Of a stretch of DNA of 11,661 nucleotides, positions 1 to 5,933 are shown piece by piece. The DNA is taken from the NCBI GenBank assembly GCA_945875045.1, contig CAMCIX010000019.1:1-11661 (forward strand). Reading direction: 5' to 3'. This stretch comes from an uncultured Clostridia bacterium (lineage in GTDB: Bacteria; Bacillota; Clostridia; Oscillospirales; Acutalibacteraceae). Under the pieces are notes generated by a model. That model had not been told where the DNA came from. It searched no databases and was given only the letters and a program-made list of their open reading frames with translations. A program made the position numbers and the translations under genes. Numbering within the stretch: the first letter of the stretch is position 1; every line of letters starts with the position of its first letter.

Positions 1-3000
1 CCCTTACCCGCTCCAACACGCTTACGAGCATGGTAATGATAAAAATATCCTAATGTTGAACCATGACGTTCTGGACCTACAGGTGGATAACCATTTATAG
101 CAATAGCTAATCTCCTTGCCGCAGCATTAGAACTCGCAAAAACATCACCGCCTATTCGGACATATGCGATTGCAGCTTTTTGAGGAATAGGCATACAAGG
201 AAAGTATGTCGTTCGGGTTACATTTTTTCTCTTAAATGTTACTTTTGAGGCAATCCAATAATAATCTTGATAGCGTTTTGTTTGTATTACTGCCTTTGCT
301 TTGGAAATATTTTTTTCAACAGCTTTAGTGACAACCGTTGTTGCACTTTGAAACAATACTGTTATTCTATTCCACAGCCAACTTAGACCTATGCTCACTG
401 CTGAAGAAAAAGAATACCATGATTGTTTAAATTGTGGAGTTGACATATAGCTTGTTGAAATTGCAACACACACCGTAGCTAATATTGCAATACCTAGGAA
501 CGTCAAATCATCAACCAGCAAGAAATGTCCTGTGATATCATCAAAATTAACCGAATTGTTATTGCAATACGCAAACAAATTCATTCCAATAATGTTATCA
601 TTATTCAATAACATCATACTCGGCTCATCAGCATTAATAAAGCTACAAAACTCGGGGTTATAATACCTTGACTGTAAGTAGTAATATCCCGTCTCGCTGT
701 CAAAATAATAGCCACGGTAGCGCATTGGGTTGATTGCTCCTACCGTATTTGCCAAAGAGCCTGTCGCGGATAAAACCTTGCCCCATGCGTCATATGTATA
801 TGATACTACCAAAGCGCCGTTTAAGTCAAGTATGTCTTCAATATCACCCTGAATATTTTTAAGGTAGATATATTCCGTTCCGTTAAGATTAAATCCTATA
901 AGCGAATTTTCGGCATTATAGCGGAAATAAAGCGTGTTTGTTCCGTCATACTGTCCCGTAATTCTGCCGTCCACCGTAGTGTAATAGGTGGTAATTCCGT
1001 TTACTGTCTTTTCGGTGCGGATGCCGTTATCGTCATACTTGTAACTGTATGTATTCGTGCCGTTTGTAATCGACGAAAGCCGTCTTCCCGCAGTCCAGCT
1101 ATATGTGTAGCCGTTATAAGTAAGTAGATTGCCAAGTGAATCATATGTAAGTGCATTTCCGTCAAACGAGGTTAAAAGGTCGCTCCAAACAGAATTACCG
1201 TATGTGTATGTGACGGTAGATGTCGGAGTTCCGCTAACCGTTTCGGAGGTTGTATAAGGATAGTGTTTTACACTCTTTATATTTCCGCTTACGCCCTCGT
1301 ACTCATAAATAACCGTTTCGTTTAATTCCTCATCGTCAACCCTTATAAGCTGTCCCGCATTATCGTAATAATACCGTTTTTCTTTGCTTTCGGTATTATT
1401 ATCAAGAGGCGGAAGTTCATTTTCTCCGAGTTCATAATAGTCGCCGACCGTTTCGGTTACAGATATAATATTCCCGTAATCATCATAGTTGTAGGTATAA
1501 TTGCTCTCCGTACCGCCAAAGGTGTTTTTAATGGTCATGGGCAACTTATCTGAATTATAGGTGTAATCCGAATTTAAAACGCTGTTTACTCCGTTTTTAA
1601 CCGTAACGTCACTTATGTTTTCATCATCATCAAGCACGGCAGAATATGTAAAGCTACCGTAATTTAGACTGTTTTTGGTAAAATCGGTAGAAAAACTTTG
1701 CCCGTTAAAGATTTCGGTTATGCGCTCCATATCGGGTACTGTTTCGCTGTCGGTAATCAGCTCATATTCTTCGCCTAAATAGCCGGGCGGAAGTTCTAAT
1801 CTTTCAAAATTCTCTTTTATATAAGAATATTTTTCGGTCAGCTCCCCGTCCGCACCTATATCGCTTACCGTGACAGTATTTTCCGTAAATATGGTTTTTA
1901 CATTGTTTATGCAGTCGGTCTTTGAGGTCAGTTCGCCGTTTTCGTCATAAGTATATGTATAGGCAAGCGTATCACCGTAACGAAGCTCTGTAATATTGCC
2001 GTCGGTGTTATAGGCATACGAAACGCTCTGACCATTGGCGTATGATACGCTTGACAATAGTTCCTTTGCATCGTCGGTGTAGCTATAAACCGCAAGCGCA
2101 GTATTGCCCGCACGAACCTCCTCGACTTTTTGATTACCGTTTGTAAGAACCGTGTAGCAGCTTGCCCTGATTTCGGACAGCGTGCCGTCCTCTGCATAGT
2201 AATACCTTATACCTGAATTGACTTCTTGACCGTTGTTGTTGTATGAATCGTTGGCGGGCGTGCTTCTAAGCCCGTCATAATTCGGATTGTATTCCGCCTT
2301 GCTAAGCTTTTGCTTTACTCTTCCGTATATGTCGTAAACGGTACGGCTCTCTACCCCATTTTCATCTGCGGTGCGGATAACATCTCCGTTTAGGTTATAA
2401 TCATACGCGGCGTATTTATAATCTGGGTCGCCCTCACTGTTCTGCTGTTCGGATAATAGCCACCCGACAGTATTGTGACAGCTTGTAACGGTTTTACCGT
2501 CCGAACTGCTCTCACTGCTTAAATAACCGTTGCTGTCATAGGAATAGCTGGTTGTAATTCCGTCCGACATCAAAGTATTTACCGAGCCGTCGGCATAATA
2601 AGCATATCTTGTGTTTTCGGTTTCCTTGCCGTTAAGCTCTTTTACGGCCGTAAGAACATTGCCGTTAGCGTCATAGGTATAGCGGCTCACTTCACCGTCC
2701 GAGTTTTTGGATTTCAAGAGATTTCCATCTAAATCATAGGTGTTATACTCTGCATAAGTTTCATCGCCGTTTATTTCCGTTACACCTACGGTATTACCGG
2801 ACAAATCATATGAATACCTTATCTTTCCCCCGTCAGCGTTTTCAGAAACCGCAACGTCACCGTATATATTGCAATAAATATTTTGCTGAACGCCCTCGTC
2901 CGTACTGCTGAAAGTCAGATAATTATATCTATTATATATATACCTTGCAGTAATTTTGCCGTTTTCGGAAAGAGTTAAAGAATTATCCGAAGAATCATAC

Positions 3001-3812
3001 GCATAATCGGTGGTATTGTCGTCGCTGTCGGTAATGGACGACACAGAGCCGTCGGTTGAATACGCTATCCCTGTAAGCGTTTTGCCGAACGCATCCGATA
3101 CCCTTGTAAGCTTTTCTCCAATATAATCATAACGGTAGGTCACGGAAGATAATACTCCCGTCACGGTCTGAAGTCTGCCGTTTTCGTTGTATGAATAATT
3201 AACTGTTCTACCAGAACAGTCGGCAACAGAGGAAAGCCGTCCGTTATCGGCATATGCGTAGGTATATTCTCTGCCCACGCTGTCGGTCACCTTTTGTATT
3301 TTGCCGTTTAAATCAACATCTATTGAAACCGTGTTGCCGTTTCTGTCCGAAATAGAAATAAGATAGCCGCTCTGATTAAAAACATAGGTTAAGCCGTCTT
3401 CACCCTTGAAATCAAAGCCTCCCGCACTGTTTGCGGTAAGGGACGCACGGCTGTAATCACAAACATACTCGCCGCCAGAAAGCTTAAAGCCGTATCGCCT
3501 GCATACCTCATCAACAATGAAATCGGCTTTTTCCTCAGCGAGGCTATTTGCCTCAGCCTCAGCCTTTTGGGATCTTCTGCTTACCTCTTTCAAGAGCAGC
3601 TTATATCCTTTTCCGGCAATAATGGTTTTTGTAGTATATTCCTGCCCGTTGTTAAGCTTATTACATTTAAGCAATACCGGCGAGCAGTGCAAATAATAAC
3701 CGCGCCGTTCCGAGTCGCCGTTAAACCAATTGTAGCCGCCTTTCGAATAGAGCACCTCAAGACAGAGGTTATTTTCGCTCTCGGTAGGCTCGATAGGTAT
3801 ATATTTTTTCAT
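1..3812 (-). CDS. RHS/YD-repeat protein, C-terminus beyond the left edge
   Basis: The minus-strand frame is open from ATG at 3812 to the window edge: about 1270 codons with no stop. AGAAAGG (3830-3824) lies 11 nt upstream of the start. Residues 1-110 form a compact non-repetitive domain with GGYNWF, RGYYLHCSPV and KLLLKEVSRRSQKAEAEA. From about residue 125 (GLTYVFNQSGYLISI, then DRNGN) the protein becomes YD repeats such as REYTYAYADNGRL and NYSYNENGRL. The RHS-associated core signature GYYFDSETGYYYLQSRYY sits near residues 1033-1050. After DDITGH (about 1092) the sequence changes to a hydrophobic stretch and then a basic tail with GPERHG and YHYH near residues 1255-1265. In the RHS family the repeats form a shell around a variable C-terminal toxin. 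No signal peptide is visible, unlike many Gram-positive wall-associated RHS proteins. The RHS identity is certain. A toxic tail is inferred from position, and its activity is not recognised. Any immunity gene would lie outside the window. Confidence 0.93.
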   Translation of the reverse strand, partial: MKKYIPIEPTESENNLCLEVLYSKGGYNWFNGDSERRGYYLHCSPVLLKCNKLNNGQEYTTKTIIAGKGYKLLLKEVSRRSQKAEAEANSLAEEKADFIVDEVCRRYGFKLSGGEYVCDYSRASLTANSAGGFDFKGEDGLTYVFNQSGYLISISDRNGNTVSIDVDLNGKIQKVTDSVGREYTYAYADNGRLSSVADCSGRTVNYSYNENGRLQTVTGVLSSVTYRYDYIGEKLTRVSDAFGKTLTGIAYSTDGSVSSITDSDDNTTDYAYDSSDNSLTLSENGKITARYIYNRYNYLTFSSTDEGVQQNIYCNIYGDVAVSENADGGKIRYSYDLSGNTVGVTEINGDETYAEYNTYDLDGNLLKSKNSDGEVSRYTYDANGNVLTAVKELNGKETENTRYAYYADGSVNTLMSDGITTSYSYDSNGYLSSESSSDGKTVTSCHNTVGWLLSEQQNSEGDPDYKYAAYDYNLNGDVIRTADENGVESRTVYDIYGRVKQKLSKAEYNPNYDGLRSTPANDSYNNNGQEVNSGIRYYYAEDGTLSEIRASCYTVLTNGNQKVEEVRAGNTALAVYSYTDDAKELLSSVSYANGQSVSYAYNTDGNITELRYGDTLAYTYTYDENGELTSKTDCINNVKTIFTENTVTVSDIGADGELTEKYSYIKENFERLELPPGYLGEEYELITDSETVPDMERITEIFNGQSFSTDFTKNSLNYGSFTYSAVLDDDENISDVTVKNGVNSVLNSDYTYNSDKLPMTIKNTFGGTESNYTYNYDDYGNIISVTETVGDYYELGENELPPLDNNTESKEKRYYYDNAGQLIRVDDEELNETVIYEYEGVSGNIKSVKHYPYTTSETVSGTPTSTVTYTYGNSVWSDLLTSFDGNALTYDSLGNLLTYNGYTYSWTAGRRLSSITNGTNTYSYKYDDNGIRTEKTVNGITTYYTTVDGRITGQYDGTNTLYFRYNAENSLIGFNLNGTEYIYLKNIQGDIEDILDLNGALVVSYTYDAWGKVLSATGSLANTVGAINPMRYRGYYFDSETGYYYLQSRYYNPEFCSFINADEPSMMLLNNDNIIGMNLFAYCNNNSVNFDDITGHFLLVDDLTFLGIAILATVCVAISTSYMSTPQFKQSWYSFSSAVSIGLSWLWNRITVLFQSATTVVTKAVEKNISKAKAVIQTKRYQDYYWIASKVTFKRKNVTRTTYFPCMPIPQKAAIAYVRIGGDVFASSNAAARRLAIAINGYPPVGPERHGSTLGYFYHYHARKRVGAGK

Positions 3813-3919
3813 GTTTTTAAATTCCTTTCTCCGAAATTTTCAGGTACCGCATACCATCTGTAATCGGGAATATATCGCCTGTCAGACGAATAATCACAGC
3901 AATCCACAAGCACGATATA
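3809..3919 (-). pseudogene. Orphan 3' end of a gene upstream of the RHS gene
   Basis: A minus-strand frame different from the helicase frame is open from just after a TAG at 3922-3920 to TGA at 3811-3809. From the GTG at 3913 it spans 34 codons and contains CDYSSDRRYIPDYRWYAVPEN. Its stop overlaps the RHS start codon as ATGA, the usual arrangement of translationally coupled genes, and it holds the RHS ribosome site. It has no plausible start of its own and overlaps the last codons of the truncated helicase. I read it as the surviving tail of a gene once in operon with the RHS gene, joined to a helicase fragment by a deletion or recombination near 3910-3920. I do not recognise the protein. Chance openness of a 34-codon frame cannot be excluded, but the ATGA overlap and the protein-like composition argue against it. 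Confidence 0.45.
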
Positions 3920-4985
3920 CTATTTTATCTGTGTGCTTGTATATACCGTACATACGGTCAACATCGCTTATGCTCGATACCGTCTGTGCGACGCAGTCGG
4001 GCACAGTTTCATAAAGCTCTCGCACCCATTTTTTTGCAACATGGGACGGGCAGGTAATAACATTAACCTTGTCGCCTTTTTTGCCCGCACTTTTTTGATA
4101 GGCATACAGCGCCGCTGCGCCTATTTTTGTTTTGCCCGCACCGCAGCTCGCCGCAAGTATTCCGAGCTTTTCGTGCTGTAGACGGCGTTTAAGAGCCTCC
4201 GCTCCTGCTAACTGGGCGTCGTAGAGCGAGTAACCGTTCTTTGAGCGGATATATTCGTTCGCCTCCCTTAATTCCTCGCGTATTTCCTCCTTTGAGGGCT
4301 TGAATACCGGCACAAAGGTATTCTGTATGCGTTTTGCAATCGCTGTGCCGAAGGCTTCAAGGTAATTTGTAAATGAGCGTATACCGCTGAATGCGGAATC
4401 TCCGCGGACGCCGCCGGGTATTTCTATCTCGCCGGATTTAAGCCCGTCGGTAAGCACCTTGGATATTTTCCTTTCATCTTCCTTTATGCTCATTGTATAA
4501 GCGCAAAGAGGAAGGCTCACGCTGTAAACACTAAGCCTTTTTAAAAGCTTTCTGTCGATAAGCTCACGTATAAAGTATTCGCTCCAACAAGGAAAAAGCG
4601 GAACCGACAGCTTTCGGTCAAGCTCCGAAAACAGCTCCTCCTCGTTTTTGCAGAAGAAGTACATATTTCTCGGTTTTTCCTTTCCGTCGTCGGTAAGCTC
4701 GTCGTCCTTTACCTTCATAACACATTCGGCGCAGGTTTCGTAACTCACAGTCCGCCTTTCGTAATTTCTCACCCCTTTACTCGAAAGCACGGTATCTGTC
4801 TTTTCGCCCGGCAGTCTTATAGAGACGCTGCAATCGCTGAATATTGCGTCCGACATAGACTGCACCGTTTCCGGATAACCTCCGAACCTTAATACGATAA
4901 TGTTTTTATTTCCGTCAAACACCACCGTATCCGCGTAGTTTGTGACGCTGATTACATTTTTGTCGTCCTTAATTGTAATCGGCAT
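3894..4985 (-). pseudogene. Truncated SF2-type DNA helicase, N-terminal part only
   Basis: This 363-codon reading frame has a Walker A (SCGAGKTK, residues 280-287) preceded by a Q-motif-like SLYDAQLAGAEAL (253-265) and followed by a motif Ia-like NVITCPSHVAKKW (308-320). These are the first ATPase motifs of superfamily 2 / SNF2-like DNA helicases. Residues 1-250 are an N-terminal region I cannot assign, with cysteines at 85, 88 and 112. The frame ends at YRACGLL about 75 residues after Walker A, before a DEAD/DEAH box or the second RecA lobe, so it cannot be a working helicase. Similar N-terminally extended helicases occur in conjugative elements of Clostridia (from memory, not searched). ATG 4985 has no ribosome site of its own, an in-frame TGA lies a short way upstream, and no other start codon lies between; translation may be coupled to a leader ORF. 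The loss of the 3' end coincides with the orphan tail next to the RHS gene, which suggests a rearrangement junction. Confidence 0.75.
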
Positions 4986-5016
4986 CAGCGTTTGGCATTT
5001 TTCGCTGATAACACAT
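4969..5016 (-). CDS. 15-codon leader ORF overlapping the helicase start
   Basis: ATG at 5016 has a good ribosome site, AGGAAGG at 5027-5021. The frame reads MCYQRKMPNADADYN and stops at TAA 4971-4969, overlapping the helicase ATG (4985) by 17 nt in another frame. The helicase ATG has no Shine-Dalgarno of its own, so ribosomes ending this short frame could restart on it. That arrangement fits translational coupling or a control peptide. The peptide resembles nothing I know, and it could be only a by-product of the ribosome site. Confidence 0.35.
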   Translation of the reverse strand: MCYQRKMPNADADYN

Positions 5017-5031
5017 CAGTCCTTCCTGTTT

Positions 5032-5057
5032 TTTAAGGCGGTAAGGCATACCTTAAA
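5032..5057 (-). promoter_or_regulatory. Inverted repeat in the helicase 5' leader
   Basis: Arms TTTAAGG (5032-5038) and CCTTAAA (5051-5057) enclose 12 nt. In minus-strand RNA they form a 7-bp hairpin that ends five bases before the AGGAAGG ribosome site of the leader ORF. It could influence translation start or be an operator. No T-run follows, so it is not a terminator. Confidence 0.35.
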
Positions 5058-5128
5058 GAAATTCCGAATACAGTGTAAAATTCTTTTCAGATATGCTTAC
5101 CGTTCTGACCTTACGGTTTATGTAAAAA

Positions 5129-5176
5129 CAAAAAAGACCGACCCTCTCTGCATAAATACAGAGTTAAGGTCGGTCT
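5129..5176 (-). terminator. Second of two tandem minus-strand terminators
   Basis: Minus-strand RNA folds AGACCGACC (5176-5168) with GGTCGGTCT (5143-5135), a perfect 9-bp stem extended by an inner CTCTG/CAGAG helix (5146-5150 and 5159-5163), and is followed at once by TTTTTTG then TTTTT. No T-run follows on the plus strand. It lies between the promoter at 5328-5356 and the helicase leader, so transcription of the helicase from that promoter would have to pass it. Confidence 0.85.
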
Positions 5177-5229
5177 ATCTTGTGATTACCGAATTTGATT
5201 TGTGGGAGATTGAGGTTACCCTAAAACGC

Positions 5230-5268
5230 AAAAAAGCCGGACTTCTCCCTTTAAAGGAAAAATCCGAC
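5230..5268 (-). terminator. First of two tandem minus-strand terminators
   Basis: Minus-strand RNA pairs 5268-5256 with 5248-5236 in a 13-bp stem whose three G-U pairs are allowed only on this strand (plus-strand RNA would have A-C mismatches there). A TTTTTTG run follows. The wobble pattern shows that the minus-strand transcript is the functional one. It ends the short RNA that starts near 5321. Confidence 0.85.
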
Positions 5269-5321
5269 CTGTTTCCTCAAACCAATGTCTTCTGAGAGAC
5301 ATCACACTCAAACCATGTTAC
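5230..5321 (-). ncRNA. Short terminated RNA or leader with a repeated GGTTTGAG
   Basis: The strong promoter at 5356-5328 should start RNA near 5321 and the terminator at 5268-5230 should end it, giving about 90 nt. Near its 5' end the octamer GGTTTGAG occurs twice (5313-5306 and about 28 nt later), flanking a small hairpin with arms TGTCT and AGACA. No convincing ORF is present: the first ATG is followed by two codons and a stop, and the next has no ribosome site. It may be an independent small RNA or the start of a leader that ends at tandem terminators before the helicase. I do not recognise an Rfam family. Confidence 0.55.
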
Positions 5322-5327
5322 AAGTGT

Positions 5328-5356
5328 ATTATACTCTATGCAATAATGGTTGTCAA
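5328..5356 (-). promoter_or_regulatory. Sigma-A promoter, minus strand
   Basis: Perfect TTGACA (5356-5351), 17-bp spacer and perfect TATAAT (5333-5328). It drives the ~90-nt RNA toward the tandem terminators and the helicase. It stands back to back with the plus-strand promoter at 5386, with 29 bp between the two -35 boxes. Confidence 0.85.
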
Positions 5357-5385
5357 CCGAGAATGCGGTTTTTGTTTTTAAAAAC

Positions 5386-5413
5386 TTGACATTTTCACAA
5401 AGCGTGGTATAAT
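5386..5413 (+). promoter_or_regulatory. Sigma-A promoter of the candidate antitoxin RNA
   Basis: Perfect TTGACA (5386-5391), 16-bp spacer and perfect TATAAT (5408-5413). Predicted start is near 5420. No ORF with a ribosome site lies before the terminator at 5473-5512, so the product should be a short RNA facing the small peptide gene on the other strand. Confidence 0.8.
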
Positions 5414-5419
5414 ATAAAT

Positions 5420-5512
5420 GAAATAAGGCAAACCGATAGACGGCTAGCCCCAAAAAAAGCGTTAAAAAGATTTAGCCGCTAGTTTTGCAGACCGGGCGGC
5501 TACTTCTTTTTT
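5420..5512 (+). ncRNA. Candidate antitoxin RNA, convergent with the small peptide gene
   Basis: From the predicted start near 5420 to the T-run after the hairpin at 5473-5502 this RNA would be about 93 nt. It runs opposite to and overlaps the 3' end of the peptide mRNA, including its last four codons, stop codon and terminator. It also carries TTAGCCG (5472-5478), complementary to CGGCTAA in the 5' leader of the peptide mRNA. This is the layout of TxpA/RatA and BsrG/SR4 type I systems, where a convergent antisense RNA pairs with the toxin mRNA 3' region. It is predicted from promoter and terminator only. Confidence 0.65.
5466..5512. terminator. Bidirectional terminator shared by peptide mRNA and antisense RNA
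   Basis: TAGCCGC (5473-5479) pairs with GCGGCTA (5496-5502) around a 16-nt loop. On the plus strand it is followed by CTTCTTTTTT; on the minus strand by AATCTTTTT. It can therefore end both convergent transcripts. The stop codon TAG of the peptide is the first part of the minus-strand stem. Confidence 0.75.
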
Positions 5513-5565
5513 ATTGCAATGTCAGTATATAAAACAACAATTAAAATTATTATTATGTACTCCAT
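5500..5565 (-). CDS. Tiny hydrophobic peptide, candidate type I toxin
   Basis: A 21-codon frame starts at ATG 5565 and stops at TAG 5502-5500. It is preceded by a very strong ribosome site, AAGGGGG (5580-5574), 8 nt from the start. The peptide begins MEYIIIILIVVLY, continues through TDIA and ends in KKK: one short membrane-spanning stretch and a basic tail. That is the usual shape of membrane-acting type I toxins, and the short isoleucine/valine-rich core recalls the Ibs peptides of E. coli, although no homology is claimed. It has its own promoter (5662-5634), a ~60-nt leader, and a convergent antisense RNA overlapping its 3' end, with a shared terminator. It is too short for ordinary gene callers. 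Toxicity is inferred. The strong ribosome site together with a dedicated promoter and terminator makes a chance ORF unlikely. Confidence 0.75.
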   Translation of the reverse strand: MEYIIIILIVVLYTDIAIKKK

Positions 5566-5633
5566 CGGCAACGCCCCCTTTCGAGAGCAAGACTTAGCCG
5601 TTTACCGTTTAAGGTTTACCTTATTCCGACAGT

Positions 5634-5662
5634 ATTATACCATTATATCACGGTTTTTGCAA
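5634..5662 (-). promoter_or_regulatory. Sigma-A promoter of the small peptide gene
   Basis: TTGCAA (5662-5657), 17-bp spacer and perfect TATAAT (5639-5634). Start is expected near 5627, giving a leader of about 62 nt and an mRNA of about 160 nt to the shared terminator. A second TATAAT just upstream (5647-5642) may be an alternative -10. Confidence 0.7.
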
Positions 5663-5723
5663 GCAAAATAACGCCTTATTTTCTAATGACAAAAAGAATA
5701 AAAATAATTTCCGAAAAACAGCC

Positions 5724-5761
5724 TGTCAAACTTGACAAATAGAAAATATATGCTATATAAT
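5724..5761 (+). promoter_or_regulatory. Sigma-A promoter with an operator-like palindrome over its -35 box
   Basis: TTGACA (5732-5737), 18-bp spacer and TATAAT (5756-5761). The -35 box is the right arm of the inverted repeat TGTCAA-ac-TTGACA (5724-5737), a possible repressor site. The stretch 5663-5723 between this and the peptide promoter is AT-rich and shows nothing else I can name. The transcript meets a terminator about 65 nt later. Confidence 0.75.
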
Positions 5762-5767
5762 ACAGGC

Positions 5768-5830
5768 GGTGTAGAAAATACACCCTGTCTTCTTTTGAGG
5801 AACGCCTTTTGCATGTGGCGTTCCTCTTTT
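5768..5830 (+). ncRNA. Short two-hairpin RNA or attenuated leader upstream of the secreted hydrolase
   Basis: Transcription starting near 5768 gives a first hairpin, GGTGTA (5768-5773) with TACACC (5779-5784) around GAAAA, then a terminator hairpin and a T-run. ACAG (5762-5765) and CTGT (5785-5788) extend the repeat at DNA level. No ORF is present. It is either a ~65-nt small RNA or a leader in which reading on into the hydrolase gene would need antitermination. The gene has another promoter after this terminator. Confidence 0.5.
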
Positions 5831-5838
5831 GTTATTTT
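5797..5838 (+). terminator. Strong rho-independent terminator
   Basis: GAGGAACGCC (5797-5806) and GGCGTTCCTC (5817-5826) form a perfect 10-bp stem with a 10-nt loop, followed by TTTTGTTATTTTATTT. Only the plus strand has a T-run. A near copy closes the cassette at 11201-11239. Confidence 0.88.
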
Positions 5839-5850
5839 ATTTAATGATTG

Positions 5851-5900
5851 TTTACAGAACATTCCTTTTCTGATATAATTAACATAAGTCATTAATGTTA
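5851..5900 (+). promoter_or_regulatory. Promoter of the secreted hydrolase gene with an inverted repeat at the start site
   Basis: TTTACA (5851-5856), 17-bp spacer and perfect TATAAT (5874-5879); start is expected near 5886. TAACAT (5880-5885) and ATGTTA (5895-5900) form an inverted repeat centred on the start region, a plausible repressor operator. The ribosome site AGAAAGGA (5917-5924) follows, 9 nt before a GTG start. Confidence 0.7.
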
Positions 5901-5933
5901 CTATTATAAAACAAAAAGAAAGGACTGCTATTC

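Larger units (their letters stand above)
5422..5625. repeat. Inverted repeats forming the 5' ends of both convergent RNAs
   Basis: AATAAGGCAAACC at 5422-5434 (plus) matches AATAAGGTAAACC at 5625-5613 (minus) in 12 of 13 positions. ACGGCTA follows in both (5440-5446 plus; 5601-5595 minus). Both copies sit immediately downstream of a GGTATAAT -10 box, so the two opposing transcripts begin with nearly the same module. The arms are inverted, so these modules are the same sense in both RNAs and do not pair with each other. Confidence 0.7.

Noticed and set aside
1..3812. The many near-repeats in the RHS gene as a CRISPR or DNA repeat array
   Set aside because: They are degenerate protein-level YD repeats with no constant repeat or spacer length at DNA level.
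3894..3919. A simple frameshift joining the helicase to the 34-codon tail as one gene
   Set aside because: Even with the frame restored only about 110 residues would follow Walker A, far too few for the rest of a helicase, so loss of sequence is needed in any case.
4942..5295. 117-codon plus-strand ORF
   Set aside because: It has no ribosome site, runs antisense to the helicase start and straight through two strong terminator stems whose G-U pattern shows minus-strand use. It is an overlap artefact.
5229..5300. 24-codon ORF (starting MSLRRHW) inside the minus-strand short RNA
   Set aside because: There is no ribosome site, and most of the frame lies in the terminator stem. Openness is explained by the structure.
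5771..5780. TGTAGAAAAT shared with 11634-11643
   Set aside because: It is a single AT-rich 10-mer in unrelated settings (an RNA hairpin loop and the right edge), and chance is sufficient.
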